Shown here one piece after another: positions 15,801 through 24,072 of a stretch of 53,185 nucleotides of DNA. A model generated the notes under the pieces. The model did not search any database. It was not told the origin of the DNA and saw only the letters and a list, made by a program, of their open reading frames with translations. A program made the translations under genes and the position numbers. The stretch is from Pseudomonas borbori. Lineage in GTDB: Bacteria; Pseudomonadota; Gammaproteobacteria; Pseudomonadales; Pseudomonadaceae. The stretch spans positions 1 to 53,185 of the forward strand of contig NZ_FOWX01000034.1 in assembly GCF_900115555.1 (NCBI RefSeq). The letters run 5' to 3'. Each line of letters starts with the position of its first letter. Position 1 is the first letter of the stretch.

Positions 15801-16379
15801 ATGGTTCATTCAATTCAAACGCTCAGTAACGGGATTGGTTGGTGCGAGCGGGGACTGATGCGTGTGCTGGTTCTCGCTCTACCGCTCATGATCCTGGTCA
15901 ACGTCACCGGTCGCGCCCTGAAAATGCCGATCTTCTGGCTAGATGAGCTGGCCATTCTGACCATGGTTTGGCTGGCCATGATTGGCCTCTCCGTGACCCT
16001 CAAGAGTCGTGATGCCGTCGCGGTGACCCTGCTACAGGATGCCGTTCCCCCAGCGCTCAGAAGGGGCCTGCAGTGCATTTCCGATGGCCTGGTACTGGGG
16101 TTCGCCGTGGCCATGCTGGTGCTCTGCTACCTGTGGTTCGATCCGCTCTTGTTGATCAGTATGAGCTTCGACTTTCAGGCATTTGCCGCGAAATCATTCA
16201 ACTTCATCTATCAGGAACCCACAGCGACCCTGGGCATTGCCAAGGTCTGGTTCTGGCTGATTTTGCCGCTGGTGGCGTTGTCCAGCAGTGTGCACGCCTT
16301 GGCCAATCTGCTGCAGACGCTGACCGTACCTCAGGCGGAGTTTCTCAAGCACACAGTCCGTGTCAATTCTGGAGAGTGA
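15801..16379 (+). CDS. dctQ: TRAP transporter small permease (DctQ family)
   Basis: Small membrane subunit, 192 residues with four hydrophobic segments (starting near LVLALPLMILVNVTGR, ELAILTMVWLAMIGLSV, LVLGFAVAMLVLCYLWF and FWLILPLVALSSSV), the DctQ topology. The N-terminal WLDELAILTMVWLAMIG stretch fits the family pattern WxxExxxxxxxWxxxxG. The ATG at 15801 has an ideal AAGGAG site; a GTG 6 nt earlier lies inside that site and is not used. It links the receptor-loaded state to the DctM channel. Confidence 0.82.
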   Translation: MVHSIQTLSNGIGWCERGLMRVLVLALPLMILVNVTGRALKMPIFWLDELAILTMVWLAMIGLSVTLKSRDAVAVTLLQDAVPPALRRGLQCISDGLVLGFAVAMLVLCYLWFDPLLLISMSFDFQAFAAKSFNFIYQEPTATLGIAKVWFWLILPLVALSSSVHALANLLQTLTVPQAEFLKHTVRVNSGE

Positions 16380-16382
16380 CCT

Positions 16383-17645
16383 ATGGCCGCGACTATTTTT
16401 ATCGTGCTGCTGTTCATCGGCCTGCCCATCGCGCTGGTACTGGCGGTCACCGCCATGTCCTACATCCAGCTGAGTGGCAATAGTGTGTTGTTTCTCTCCT
16501 ATCCGCAGCAATTCTTCGGTGGGCTGGATAACTACGGTTTGCTGGCGATTCCGTTGTTCATGCTAGTGGGGGAGCTGATGAATGAGGGGGGCATAACCAA
16601 GCGGTTGGTGGCCTTTGCCTCGGTCTTTCTCGGCGCCGTCCGCGGCGGCCTGGCCTACATCAACATCATCGCCAATATGATGCTGGCGTCCATTGTCGGC
16701 TCGGCTACTGCGCAAGTGGCGGTGATGGCGCAGGTCATGGTGCCGGAGATGCACAGCAAGGGTTATGACCGCAATTTCGCCACGGCGACCACGGCGGCCG
16801 GGGCCTTGCTGGCACCGGTGATTCCGCCGTCAATGCTGTTCGTCATCTTCGGCGTGTTGGCGCAGATCTCCATCGGTGACCTGTTCATCGCCGGCATAGT
16901 GCCGGGAGTGCTGATGGCCGGAGGCTTTGTCGCCATCATTGCCCTGCTCGGCTTTTATTATCAGTACCCGGCCAGCGAGCGCCTGAGCCGGGCAGAGAAA
17001 CTGAACAACATTCTCCGCAGCCTGCCGTCGCTCAGCGTGCCCGTGGTGATGATAGGCAGCATTCTCGGTGGTGTGGCTACTCCGACCGAGGCCGCCGCCG
17101 TGGGCGCTGCGATGGCAGTTTTGGTCGGGCGTTTCGCCCATGGAGAAATGAAGTTCGAGCGTATGGGCGGCATGCTGTTGAGGGTCGGCATCAACAGTGG
17201 CGTGGTGCTGGCCCTGGTGGCGGCCGCCGCGGTTTTCGGCTGGGTGATCGTCTATGAAAGGATTCCGCAGCAGCTTGGCGAGGTGATGCAGAGCATGACC
17301 TCTGATCCATTCATCTACATGTTGCTGGTGATCGCCCTGCTGCTGGTCGTGGGCATGGTCATCGACGGCATCGCGGCTCTGATCCTGCTGGTACCGATCC
17401 TGTTGCCGGTGGCCCAGGGCGTCTATGGCATCAACCCCTATCACTTGGGGGTAGTGATGTGCATCAACCTCACTCTGGGGCTGCTGACACCACCTGTCGG
17501 AGCGGCCCTTTATGTCGCTTCCCGCGTTACGGGTTGTCGGCCCAGCGAGATCATGCGGCCTCTGCTGCCTTTCCTGCTGGTGACTCTGTTGACCATGGTG
17601 CTGATTGCTTGGCAGCCCGGCTTGGTGACCGCATTCATCTCATGA
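16383..17645 (+). CDS. dctM: TRAP transporter large permease (DctM family)
   Basis: Ion-coupled permease subunit, 420 residues with about 12 hydrophobic segments. Typical DctM stretches are IPLFMLVGELMNEGGITKRL, MVPEMHSKGYDRNFATATTAAGALLAPVIPPS and GVVMCINLTLGLLTPPVGAALYV. It begins 3 nt after dctQ, the GGAGAG site overlapping the dctQ end. With DctP and DctQ it makes a complete sodium-coupled TRAP system. Length and residues are normal. Confidence 0.88.
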   Translation: MAATIFIVLLFIGLPIALVLAVTAMSYIQLSGNSVLFLSYPQQFFGGLDNYGLLAIPLFMLVGELMNEGGITKRLVAFASVFLGAVRGGLAYINIIANMMLASIVGSATAQVAVMAQVMVPEMHSKGYDRNFATATTAAGALLAPVIPPSMLFVIFGVLAQISIGDLFIAGIVPGVLMAGGFVAIIALLGFYYQYPASERLSRAEKLNNILRSLPSLSVPVVMIGSILGGVATPTEAAAVGAAMAVLVGRFAHGEMKFERMGGMLLRVGINSGVVLALVAAAAVFGWVIVYERIPQQLGEVMQSMTSDPFIYMLLVIALLLVVGMVIDGIAALILLVPILLPVAQGVYGINPYHLGVVMCINLTLGLLTPPVGAALYVASRVTGCRPSEIMRPLLPFLLVTLLTMVLIAWQPGLVTAFIS

Positions 17646-17715
17646 AAGGCCCCTCCTTAGTGGGCGGAACTCTCACCCGGCCATCCCCGCCGGAGATCAA
17701 CCTGGAGAAAATGCT

Positions 17716-18474
17716 GTGAACCGAATGAAAGACAAGGTGGCGATCATTACCGGCGCCGCGCAAGGAATAGGTGCTACCTACGCCAAGGCACTGGCTGCCG
17801 AGGGGGCGAAGGTCGTCCTCTGCGACCTGAATACCCCGAACGAGACCGCGGCGGCGATCCGCGCCGAGGGCGGCAGCGCCCTGGCGCTGGCCTGCGATGT
17901 CACCGACGGTGCCGCCGTGCAAGCCATGGTCGAGGCGGCAGTGGCAGAATTCGGCGGCGTGCAGGTGCTGGTCAATAACGCCGCGCTGTTCGCCACCCTC
18001 GAGCTCAAGCCCTTCGAGCAGACTAGCTCGGCGGAGTGGGACAAGATCATGGCGGTCAACGTGCGCGGCTCCTTCGAGTGCGCCAAGGCGGTGCTACCGG
18101 TGATGCGCAAACAGGGCTACGGCAAGATCGTCAACATCGCCTCGGCCACCGCCTTCAAGGGTGCGCCAATGATGCTTGCCTATGTCGCCTCGAAGGGTGC
18201 GGTGATCGCTATGACCCGCTCCATCGCCCGCGAGGTGGGCGATACCGGGATCCGCTGCAACTGCCTGGCCCCCGGTTTGACCATGAGCACTAACGTGCAG
18301 GCCAATGCCGCCTGGGCCGACGATATCGTGCGCAACAACATCGCCAGCCGCTGCCTCAAACGCGAGGCAGTGCCGGAAGACTTGATCGGCGCGCTGCTGT
18401 TCCTGGCCAGCGCCGACAGCGACTTCATGAGCGGCCAGACTGTGGTGGTCGACGGCGGCTCGGTGACCCACTGA
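17716..18474 (+). CDS. SDR-family dehydrogenase
   Basis: Classical short-chain dehydrogenase/reductase, 252 residues: TGAAQGIG (12-19), CDL after beta-2 (Asp favours NAD over NADP), NNAA, catalytic Ser in NIASATAFKG, YVASK catalytic pair and the C-terminal GQTVVVDGGS. The start is taken at GTG 17716 because GGAGA lies 7 nt upstream; the in-frame ATG at 17725 is too far from it. Located between the TRAP operon and a hydroxylase/ALDH pair, it may oxidise furfuryl alcohol or HMF to the aldehyde used by the ALDH at 19385. Its last ~45 bp recur, decayed, before that ALDH gene. Confidence 0.75.
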   Translation: MNRMKDKVAIITGAAQGIGATYAKALAAEGAKVVLCDLNTPNETAAAIRAEGGSALALACDVTDGAAVQAMVEAAVAEFGGVQVLVNNAALFATLELKPFEQTSSAEWDKIMAVNVRGSFECAKAVLPVMRKQGYGKIVNIASATAFKGAPMMLAYVASKGAVIAMTRSIAREVGDTGIRCNCLAPGLTMSTNVQANAAWADDIVRNNIASRCLKREAVPEDLIGALLFLASADSDFMSGQTVVVDGGSVTH

Positions 18475-18511
18475 TAGGGGGGAATCCATGCGCAGCCGAT
18501 ATTTCATTGAA
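18427..18511 (+). repeat. Diverged direct repeat, copy 1: SDR end plus vestigial ALDH start
   Basis: The real 3' end of the SDR gene is followed by ATGCGCAGCCGATATTTCAT, a look-alike of the ALDH gene start (ATGCAAAGCAGACATTTCAT at 19385), which then runs into a short dead frame. The distance between the internal ATG of the SDR tail and this false ALDH start is 61 nt, as in copy 2. Confidence 0.6.
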
Positions 18512-18524
18512 AGGGTAAACCGTT

Positions 18525-19313
18525 ATGAATCGTGAACAACAAATCGTTGAGCGTTCGCACGCATACCGCGAGAGCTATCGTGCGTCCACACCCAGCTGGT
18601 ATCGCGGCGAAATGCACCTGGCTTTCACCCTGCTATTCACCGGCGGGGTGCTCTGGTACTGCGCCAGCCAGATTGTCGATACGAGCTGGCAGGAGTGGTT
18701 GCTGGTGGTAGTGCCGATGTTCCTGTTCGGCAATTGGGCCGAATGGGCGGGCCACCGTTATTTGCTACACAGCCCGAGGAGCTGGATCAAGCCGGCCTAC
18801 AAGCGGCATGTCGCCACCCACCATCAGTTCTTCTCGCACAAGACGCTGGACTATCACGGCCATCAGGATTGGCGCGCTCTGCTGTTTCCCCCATTCGCTC
18901 CGGTGTTGTTCGTGCTGGCCGCGCTGCCGCTGGCCCTGCTGCTGGGCACGTTATGGACAGCCAACGCCGGCTATATCGCAATGCTGACGATGGCGGCCTA
19001 CTTCCTGATGTACGAAGGCCTGCACACGCTGTCGCACCTTGAGCATCCGCTGCTCGATGCCATGCCGCTGGTCAACACGGTGCGCCGCATGCATGTCCTG
19101 CATCACAACCCGGACTTCATGCACACGCGCAATTTCAACCTGACTTTTCCGATCTGCGATGCACTGTTTGGCACCAGTGACTTGAACAAGGGCGTGCTGG
19201 GCACGCTGTTCAATGGCATGTCGGATGCGGCGCGTAAACCCAAGGACCAGGCTCGCGTTGATGCGCAGCAGGTCGAGCGCGCGTCCAAAGCGGCTACCGA
19301 ACACCAGCTCTGA
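18525..19313 (+). CDS. Fatty acid hydroxylase/sterol desaturase superfamily membrane protein
   Basis: Integral-membrane di-iron protein, 262 residues. The histidine clusters of the superfamily are present in order: HRYLLH (about 77-82), HVATHHQFFSH, HGH, HTLSHLEH and HVLHHNPDFMH, set between hydrophobic segments (LAFTLLFTGGVLWY, WLLVVVPMFLFG, LFVLAALPLALLLGTLW, IAMLTMAAYFLMYEGL). Family members use O2 to hydroxylate or desaturate lipids and sterols; a furan substrate would be new, and I do not assign one. A decayed repeat of the SDR/ALDH junction on each side shows that this gene entered an existing SDR-ALDH operon. A weak AAAGGG site lies 10 nt before the ATG. A role in membrane repair under furfural stress is an equal possibility. 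Confidence 0.7.
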   Translation: MNREQQIVERSHAYRESYRASTPSWYRGEMHLAFTLLFTGGVLWYCASQIVDTSWQEWLLVVVPMFLFGNWAEWAGHRYLLHSPRSWIKPAYKRHVATHHQFFSHKTLDYHGHQDWRALLFPPFAPVLFVLAALPLALLLGTLWTANAGYIAMLTMAAYFLMYEGLHTLSHLEHPLLDAMPLVNTVRRMHVLHHNPDFMHTRNFNLTFPICDALFGTSDLNKGVLGTLFNGMSDAARKPKDQARVDAQQVERASKAATEHQL

Positions 19314-19323
19314 CAGCGAATCA

Positions 19324-19408
19324 ATGAGCGGTCGGCTCTGGTGGTCGACCGCGGCTCGCTGATCCACGGAATACCGGAGGACTCATGCAAAGCAGACATT
19401 TCATCGAT
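19324..19408 (+). repeat. Diverged direct repeat, copy 2: vestigial SDR end plus real ALDH start
   Basis: Sequence before the ALDH gene matches the last codons of the upstream SDR gene (GGTGGTCGAC.GCGGCTCG.TGA.CCAC), but a 1-nt deletion shifts the frame and the stop is lost. The ALDH start with its CGGAGG site follows. The match to copy 1 continues across both genes, about three-quarters identical by eye over some 85 nt. Confidence 0.6.
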
Positions 19409-20827
19409 GGGCAATGGACCGATGCGGGACGTTGGACGGACAGCTTTGACCCAGCCAGCTGCGAGTTGATCGGCCGCTTCGCCGATGGCGGCGAAGCCGA
19501 GGCGCAAGCGGCGGTCTCCGCCGCCGCGCGTGCCTTCGCCAACCCGAAGTGGTCACAGAACCCGCGCCTGCGTCAGCAATTGTTGCTGGACTGGGCCGCA
19601 GGACTCAAGGCACGCCAGGAGGAGCTGGCGCAGCTGCTTACCCGCGAGAACGGCAAGGCCCTGGCACAATCGCGCGGTGAGATAGCCGGGGCGATTTCCG
19701 AGATTGTCTATTATGCCGGTCTGGCCCGGCACAACCCCGGCCATGTGCTGGAGGTGGCGCCTGGCGAGTTCTCCACCATGTTGCGTGAGCCGGCCGGGGT
19801 CGCGGGCCTGATCATCCCATGGAATGCCCCGGCGGTGCTGCTGGTACGCGCCCTTGCTCCGGCGCTGGCGGCCGGCTGCACCGCGGTGATCAAGCCGGCG
19901 CCGCAGACCGCGCTATTCAACGCGGCCATGCTCGAGCCGCTATTCGCCCTACCGAGTCTACCGGCCGGAGCGGTCAACCTATTCGCTGAAACTGGGCATG
20001 TCGGCGCGGCGTACCTGGTGGCTTCGCCGCTGGTAGATGTGCTCAGCTTTACTGGCTCCACCGCAACCGGCCAGCGCATCATGCAAGACGCCGCAGCGAC
20101 CATGAAGAAGCTGTCCCTTGAACTCGGCGGCAAGTCCTGTTGCCTGGTCTTCGAGGATACCGACGTCGAGGCTATCGCACCGAAGCTGGCGGCAGCAGCA
20201 ACTATCATTTCCGGCCAACAGTGCACCGCCGCACGGCGCGTGCTGGTGCAGGCCAGCCGTTTTGCTGAGATGAAACGTGCGCTCAGTGCCTCGCTCAGCG
20301 AAATCCGCCTGGGCCACGGTTTGGAGGCGACGACGCAAATGGGCCCACTGATTGACTGGCAGTCGCGCGACAAGGTCGAGAGGCGTATCGCCGAGGCGCT
20401 GGACTGTTGCGACGAGGTGTTGCTGGCTGGTGGCCGCCCGGATGGCGCGCTGAGGCAGGGCGCCTTCCTCGCCCCTGCACTGATCGCCCACCGCGATAGC
20501 GGCGCGTTCTTCTGCCAGGAGGAAATCTTCGGCCCGCTGCTGGTGCTGGAAGCTTTCGACGACGAGGCCGAAGCGGTAACCCGTGCCAACCACAGCGAGT
20601 TCGGCCTCTCCGCCAGCGTCTGGACCAATGAGGGCGCGCGGGCCTGGCGGGTCGCCCGCGCACTGCGCAACGGTACCGTATGGCTCAATGACCACAACAA
20701 GCTGTTCGCCGAGGCAGAGACCGGCGGCTACCGCAAGAGTGGCTTGGGCCGCTTGCACGGGGTCGATGCATTGCTGGATTTTAGCGAGCTCAAACACATC
20801 TACCAGAGCGTCGGCACTCTGGGCTGA
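19385..20827 (+). CDS. NAD(P)-dependent aldehyde dehydrogenase
   Basis: ALDH-superfamily enzyme of 480 residues (normal length): PWNAPAVLLVRALAPALAAG with the Rossmann region SFTGSTATG, the general-base Glu in LSLELGGKS and the nucleophilic Cys in ISGQQCTAARR, then EEIFGPLL and the C-terminal SGLGRLHG. In a furan cluster it would oxidise furfural (or an HMF-derived aldehyde) to the furan acid entering HmfD. The ATG has a strong CGGAGG site. It is followed, 14 nt later, by the LysR regulator in the same direction. Substrate is inferred from context. Confidence 0.8.
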   Translation: MQSRHFIDGQWTDAGRWTDSFDPASCELIGRFADGGEAEAQAAVSAAARAFANPKWSQNPRLRQQLLLDWAAGLKARQEELAQLLTRENGKALAQSRGEIAGAISEIVYYAGLARHNPGHVLEVAPGEFSTMLREPAGVAGLIIPWNAPAVLLVRALAPALAAGCTAVIKPAPQTALFNAAMLEPLFALPSLPAGAVNLFAETGHVGAAYLVASPLVDVLSFTGSTATGQRIMQDAAATMKKLSLELGGKSCCLVFEDTDVEAIAPKLAAAATIISGQQCTAARRVLVQASRFAEMKRALSASLSEIRLGHGLEATTQMGPLIDWQSRDKVERRIAEALDCCDEVLLAGGRPDGALRQGAFLAPALIAHRDSGAFFCQEEIFGPLLVLEAFDDEAEAVTRANHSEFGLSASVWTNEGARAWRVARALRNGTVWLNDHNKLFAEAETGGYRKSGLGRLHGVDALLDFSELKHIYQSVGTLG

Positions 20828-20841
20828 CGGCAAAGGCGAGG

Positions 20842-21804
20842 ATGACGACGGTGGAACTGCGCCAACTGAAGTACTTCACCTGCCTTTACGAGGAAGGCTC
20901 GGTCACCCGCGCGGCGCAGCGACTGAACATCGTCCAGCCGGCACTATCCATGCAGATCGCCAGGCTCGAGGAGGAGCTCGGCCAGACATTGTTCGAGCGC
21001 AGCTCCAAGGGCATGACGCCAACCGAGGCCGGCGAGCAGGCCTACCGACTGTTCATGCCGGTACTCGGGCAGATCCTCGAGGCGCGGCAGACCCTGATCA
21101 ATCGTAGCGGCGAGATCGGTGGGCGGGTCAGCGCCGGGCTCATCGCCTCAGCGACCAACAATGCTTTGGCCAACACCCTGGCCTACTTCGTTGAGCATCA
21201 CACTGAGGTGGAGCTGTGCGTGACATCCGGTTACAGCCAGGAACTGATCGAGAAGGTGCTGGCCGGCGTGCTGGATTTCGCGGTGATCAACCAGAGCTTT
21301 CAACAGGACAGCCTGCTGGGGCACGACATCCTCGACGAGGAGCTGCTGCTGGCCACCGGAGCGGCCAACCGCCTGAACGGCCCATTGCCGCTGCCACTGG
21401 CCAGCCTGCCTGGGCTGAAGCTGGTGCTGCCGTCGCGTCGCCACGGGTTGCGTATGGTCATCGACCAGCGGCTCGCCAGCCTGGGGTTGGAGGTTACTCC
21501 CCAGCTGGAGGTGGACGATCTGGCGGTGATCGAGGACTTCCTCCGTCGCAGCGACTGGGTCAGCCTGCTGCCGGCTACTGTGCTGCACCGCGGCCTGCAC
21601 GAAGGCGCTCTGCGCGCCTACCCACTCGCCGCACCGGGGATTACCCGGCGCATGGTCTGTGTGTACGACCCGCGCCGTCCGTTGACCCCGGCGGCGATGT
21701 TGTTCATTGAGGTGATCGGTAAAAACATGATGGCGGCACTGAATACCATTCATTTTTACAAGGAAGGCCAGATTGAGGAGAGCGAGCATGAGCGAGTTGA
21801 TTAA
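20842..21804 (+). CDS. LysR-family transcriptional regulator of the furan cluster
   Basis: 320-residue LTTR: winged-helix DNA-binding domain at residues about 5-65 (LRQLKYFTCLYEEGSVTRAA, LNIVQPALSMQIARLEEEL, LFERSSKGMTPTEAG) followed by the co-inducer domain (from about 95). Unlike most LTTRs it is not divergent from its target: it is co-directional, 14 nt after the ALDH gene, and its last 17 nt overlap hmfG, so it is probably co-transcribed with the enzymes. A furan acid or downstream intermediate is the likely inducer. Two AraC regulators in the window may share control. Confidence 0.85.
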   Translation: MTTVELRQLKYFTCLYEEGSVTRAAQRLNIVQPALSMQIARLEEELGQTLFERSSKGMTPTEAGEQAYRLFMPVLGQILEARQTLINRSGEIGGRVSAGLIASATNNALANTLAYFVEHHTEVELCVTSGYSQELIEKVLAGVLDFAVINQSFQQDSLLGHDILDEELLLATGAANRLNGPLPLPLASLPGLKLVLPSRRHGLRMVIDQRLASLGLEVTPQLEVDDLAVIEDFLRRSDWVSLLPATVLHRGLHEGALRAYPLAAPGITRRMVCVYDPRRPLTPAAMLFIEVIGKNMMAALNTIHFYKEGQIEESEHERVD

Positions 21805-22414
21805 ACCCCGCGTGCCGCGGCTGATCATCGGCATTTCCGGCGCTTCCGGGGCCATCTACGGTGTGCGCCTGCTGGAGCTGCTGCAGGACACGTCGATCGA
21901 AACACATCTGGTGGTAAGCAAGTCGGCGCTGATCACTCTGGCCCACGAGACCGAGCTGTCCTGGTCACAGCTCAAGGGGTTGGCGGATGTCAGCTACTCC
22001 AACCAGGACATCGGCGCGGCCATCGCCAGCGGCTCGTTCAAGACCATGGGCATGGTCATTGCACCCTGTTCGGTGCGCAGCATGTCGGAGATTGCCAGCG
22101 GCGTGACCTCGACACTGTTGACCCGCGCCGCCGACGTGGTGCTCAAGGAGCGTCGGCGTTTGGTACTTATGGTTCGCGAGACGCCGTTACACCGCAACCA
22201 CCTGCGCAGCATGAGCGAGCTGGCCGAACTCGGCGCGGTGATCGCGCCGCCGGTGCCGGCGTTCTATGCCAAACCGAGCAGCCTGGAAGAGATGGTCGAT
22301 CACACTCTGGGGCGGGTGCTGGATATGTTCGATATCGAGTTGGGCATTGTCCGCCGCTGGCGCGAGCAAGTGGAAAATGTCGCGACTCTGGACGAGGTGC
22401 GAGTTGATGCATGA
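21788..22414 (+). CDS. hmfG: UbiX-family flavin prenyltransferase
   Basis: 208-residue flavoprotein of the UbiX/Pad1 family, which attaches a dimethylallyl group to FMN to make prenyl-FMN, the cofactor of UbiD decarboxylases. Visible are GISGASGAIYG (about 16-26, FMN phosphate), SGSFKTMGMVIAPCSVRSMSEIASG (central, substrate phosphate and catalytic Ser/Cys region) and RETPLHRNHLRSM. It supplies the partner HmfF (13149) in the same cluster, although seven genes apart. The ATG at 21788 lies within the end of the LysR gene behind a GAGGAG site; an upstream in-frame start lacks spacing support. Confidence 0.82.
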   Translation: MSELIKPRVPRLIIGISGASGAIYGVRLLELLQDTSIETHLVVSKSALITLAHETELSWSQLKGLADVSYSNQDIGAAIASGSFKTMGMVIAPCSVRSMSEIASGVTSTLLTRAADVVLKERRRLVLMVRETPLHRNHLRSMSELAELGAVIAPPVPAFYAKPSSLEEMVDHTLGRVLDMFDIELGIVRRWREQVENVATLDEVRVDA

Positions 22415-22419
22415 CTGAG

Positions 22420-22805
22420 ATACGGCGGCTTCAGCCAGGTAGCTCTGCAATAAGTCAGTGATCAGTTGCAGGGGCTGCACGCACACCTCGTTCTACGAAA
22501 AGGGCCAGCAGTAGTCCAGCAGCACTGCGCGGCAGGGGTCTGCCATGCGGAGCTGAACAATAACCACTTGCTCCGGCGTGGCGAGCCCTGGATTACCAAC
22601 AAAGACCGGCGGATGTTCGCCAGATGCACCTCCAGGTCGGACAGGGGAATGTCCGGGTGCAGTCAGCTGTCGCTCCACCGTGAAAGATGCACTCGATATT
22701 GTCAGCGTGGTGAAACGCCAGGCGGCGGTGGTACAGCGGATACCATCGAGGCTGTAGGTTTCGACGATGATACGTGACGCCAGGGCGATACTAGCGAGCA
22801 CCCTA
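22420..22805 (-). pseudogene. Decayed alpha/beta hydrolase, 3' part (relic of the gene kept at 38648)
   Basis: Minus-strand frames here match the C-terminal half of the intact hydrolase at 38648-39433: LASIALASRIIVETYSLDGIR against LGSIALAPHVIVETESLDGIR, ATPEQVVIVQLR against ATPEQLVVIQRQ, CRAVLLDYCWPF against CRCVLLDNCRHF, and LQLITDLLQ against LQLICEFLE. The match is split over frames by small deletions and lacks the 5' half with the nucleophile. Position (before xdhC) and strand equal those of the intact copy, so this cluster once had the same order. Confidence 0.75.
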
Positions 22806-22847
22806 GGGTCTTTTTTATTCGTCAGCGCGTGGTGCTTTTACGCATCA

Positions 22848-22908
22848 ATCAGACTAAAAGGCAAATTTGTGGGCTACAGGGTCAATATTCCATTGAGTTG
22901 GCAAGGCG
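22848..22908 (+). promoter_or_regulatory. Conserved bipartite hmf cis-element, copy 3 (orphan site upstream of xdhC)
   Basis: ATCAGACTAAAAGGCA (22848-22863), identical over all 16 nt to the hmfA site at 3079, then exactly 36 nt, then GGCAAGGCG (22900-22908). No intact gene start lies at the usual 78-nt distance; instead there is a CA motif, a GGAGG site and a ruined start. It may now drive xdhC, whose ATG is 193 nt from the second box. Confidence 0.6.
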
Positions 22909-22964
22909 TGCGCCATTCCATTGCCATAGCCTGACCGTACGGCGGCCGATTGATGAAATGCCGC

Positions 22965-23074
22965 AACAACAAGACGGAGGCATCACCAAGAGGTTTCCCG
23001 CACTAGCACATGCCCGGGTTCGTGCGGATCGGGCAAGTTCTCGCCTGCTGGCTTCCATGCCGGGGCTTGGGTGA
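22965..23074 (+). pseudogene. Orphan translation start: CA motif, GACGGAGG site and a startless 28-codon relic
   Basis: AACAACAA (22965-22972) is followed at once by GACGGAGG (22973-22980). Seven nt later, where a start codon is expected, stands AAG (22988), opening a frame KRFPALAHARVRAD.. that ends at TGA 23074. An ATG-to-AAG change (or a deletion) would explain it. The frame is too short to identify the lost gene. Confidence 0.4.
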
Positions 23075-23100
23075 TGTCATCGTTACGAGGTACTGGAATC

Positions 23101-24072
23101 ATGCGCCATCTCGATCTACAGGTTGTCAGCCAGGCACTCGAATGGGCCCGTGCCGGTCGTGCGCTGTGGTTCTGTACGGTACTCTCGACCTATGGCTCGG
23201 CGCCGCGCGCGCCGGGGGCAATGCTGGTGGCCAGCGGTGCTGGTGAGCATGTCGGTTCGCTCTCCGGCGGCTGTGTCGAGGAAGAATTCCTCGCCAGCCT
23301 GGCCCGTGGCGAGCTGCGTGAGTCGGCGCAGATTGTCCGCTACGGCGACAGCGCCGAGGAGAGTCGGCGCCTGCGTTTGCCGTGCGGTGGGGTGCTGGTT
23401 GTGCTGGTGGAGCACCGCGCGCCCAGCGGCCATTGGATCGAGCACCTGGAAAGCCTGCAGGTGGCATTGCTCGGTCAGCATCGCCTAGTGCGTCATGTCG
23501 ACCTTACCAGTGGTGCGCTGCGCCTGGATCCGGACGCCGGTCAGGGTAGCGAACGGGTGCAGATCGTCGACGAGACGGTACGCATTCATGTCGGCCCGGT
23601 CCTGCGCCTGATTCTCGCCGGGCTCTCCCCGGTGGCCGAGGCCTGCGCCGCTTTTGCCCGCGCCATCGGCTGCGAGGTGATTGCCTGTGACCCCCGTGAG
23701 GAAGTCGAGCACATCGTGCTTGACGGTGTGCAGATGCAGCGTGTCTTGCCCTCGCTGTTCATCGGCGCTGGAGGTTGCCACGCCGCCACCGCGGTGGTGG
23801 CGTTAACCCATGATCCACGTATCGACGACCTGGCCCTGATGGAGGCCGTGCACACCCCGGCGTTCTACATCGGCGCCATGGGCTCGCAGGCCACGTCGGC
23901 CAAGCGCGCCGAGCGGCTCAAGCGCGTTGGCGGCCTGTCCAACGAGCAGATTGCGCGCCTGCACATGCCCATCGGTCTGGATCTGGGCAGTAAGGCGCCG
24001 GCGGAAATAGCCCTGGCGGTGATGGCGGATGTCCTCCGTGTATACCATGGCAGGGCGCGCCATGCCTTGTGA
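23101..24072 (+). CDS. xdhC: XdhC/CoxF-family molybdenum cofactor maturation protein
   Basis: 323-residue chaperone that binds Moco, helps its sulfuration and inserts it into xanthine-dehydrogenase-type enzymes; here the client would be HmfABC. The N-terminal XdhC/CoxI domain shows TYGSAPRAPGAMLV, HVGSLSGGCVEEEF and LPCGG; the C-terminal Rossmann-like XdhC_C domain contains ILAGLSPVAEAC, IGCEVIACDPR and PAFYIGAMGSQATSAKRAERL. The ATG at 23101 is chosen because the second copy starts at the matching codon; a GTG at 23071 is in frame but unsupported. Its stop overlaps the MocA-like gene by 11 nt. Confidence 0.85.
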   Translation: MRHLDLQVVSQALEWARAGRALWFCTVLSTYGSAPRAPGAMLVASGAGEHVGSLSGGCVEEEFLASLARGELRESAQIVRYGDSAEESRRLRLPCGGVLVVLVEHRAPSGHWIEHLESLQVALLGQHRLVRHVDLTSGALRLDPDAGQGSERVQIVDETVRIHVGPVLRLILAGLSPVAEACAAFARAIGCEVIACDPREEVEHIVLDGVQMQRVLPSLFIGAGGCHAATAVVALTHDPRIDDLALMEAVHTPAFYIGAMGSQATSAKRAERLKRVGGLSNEQIARLHMPIGLDLGSKAPAEIALAVMADVLRVYHGRARHAL

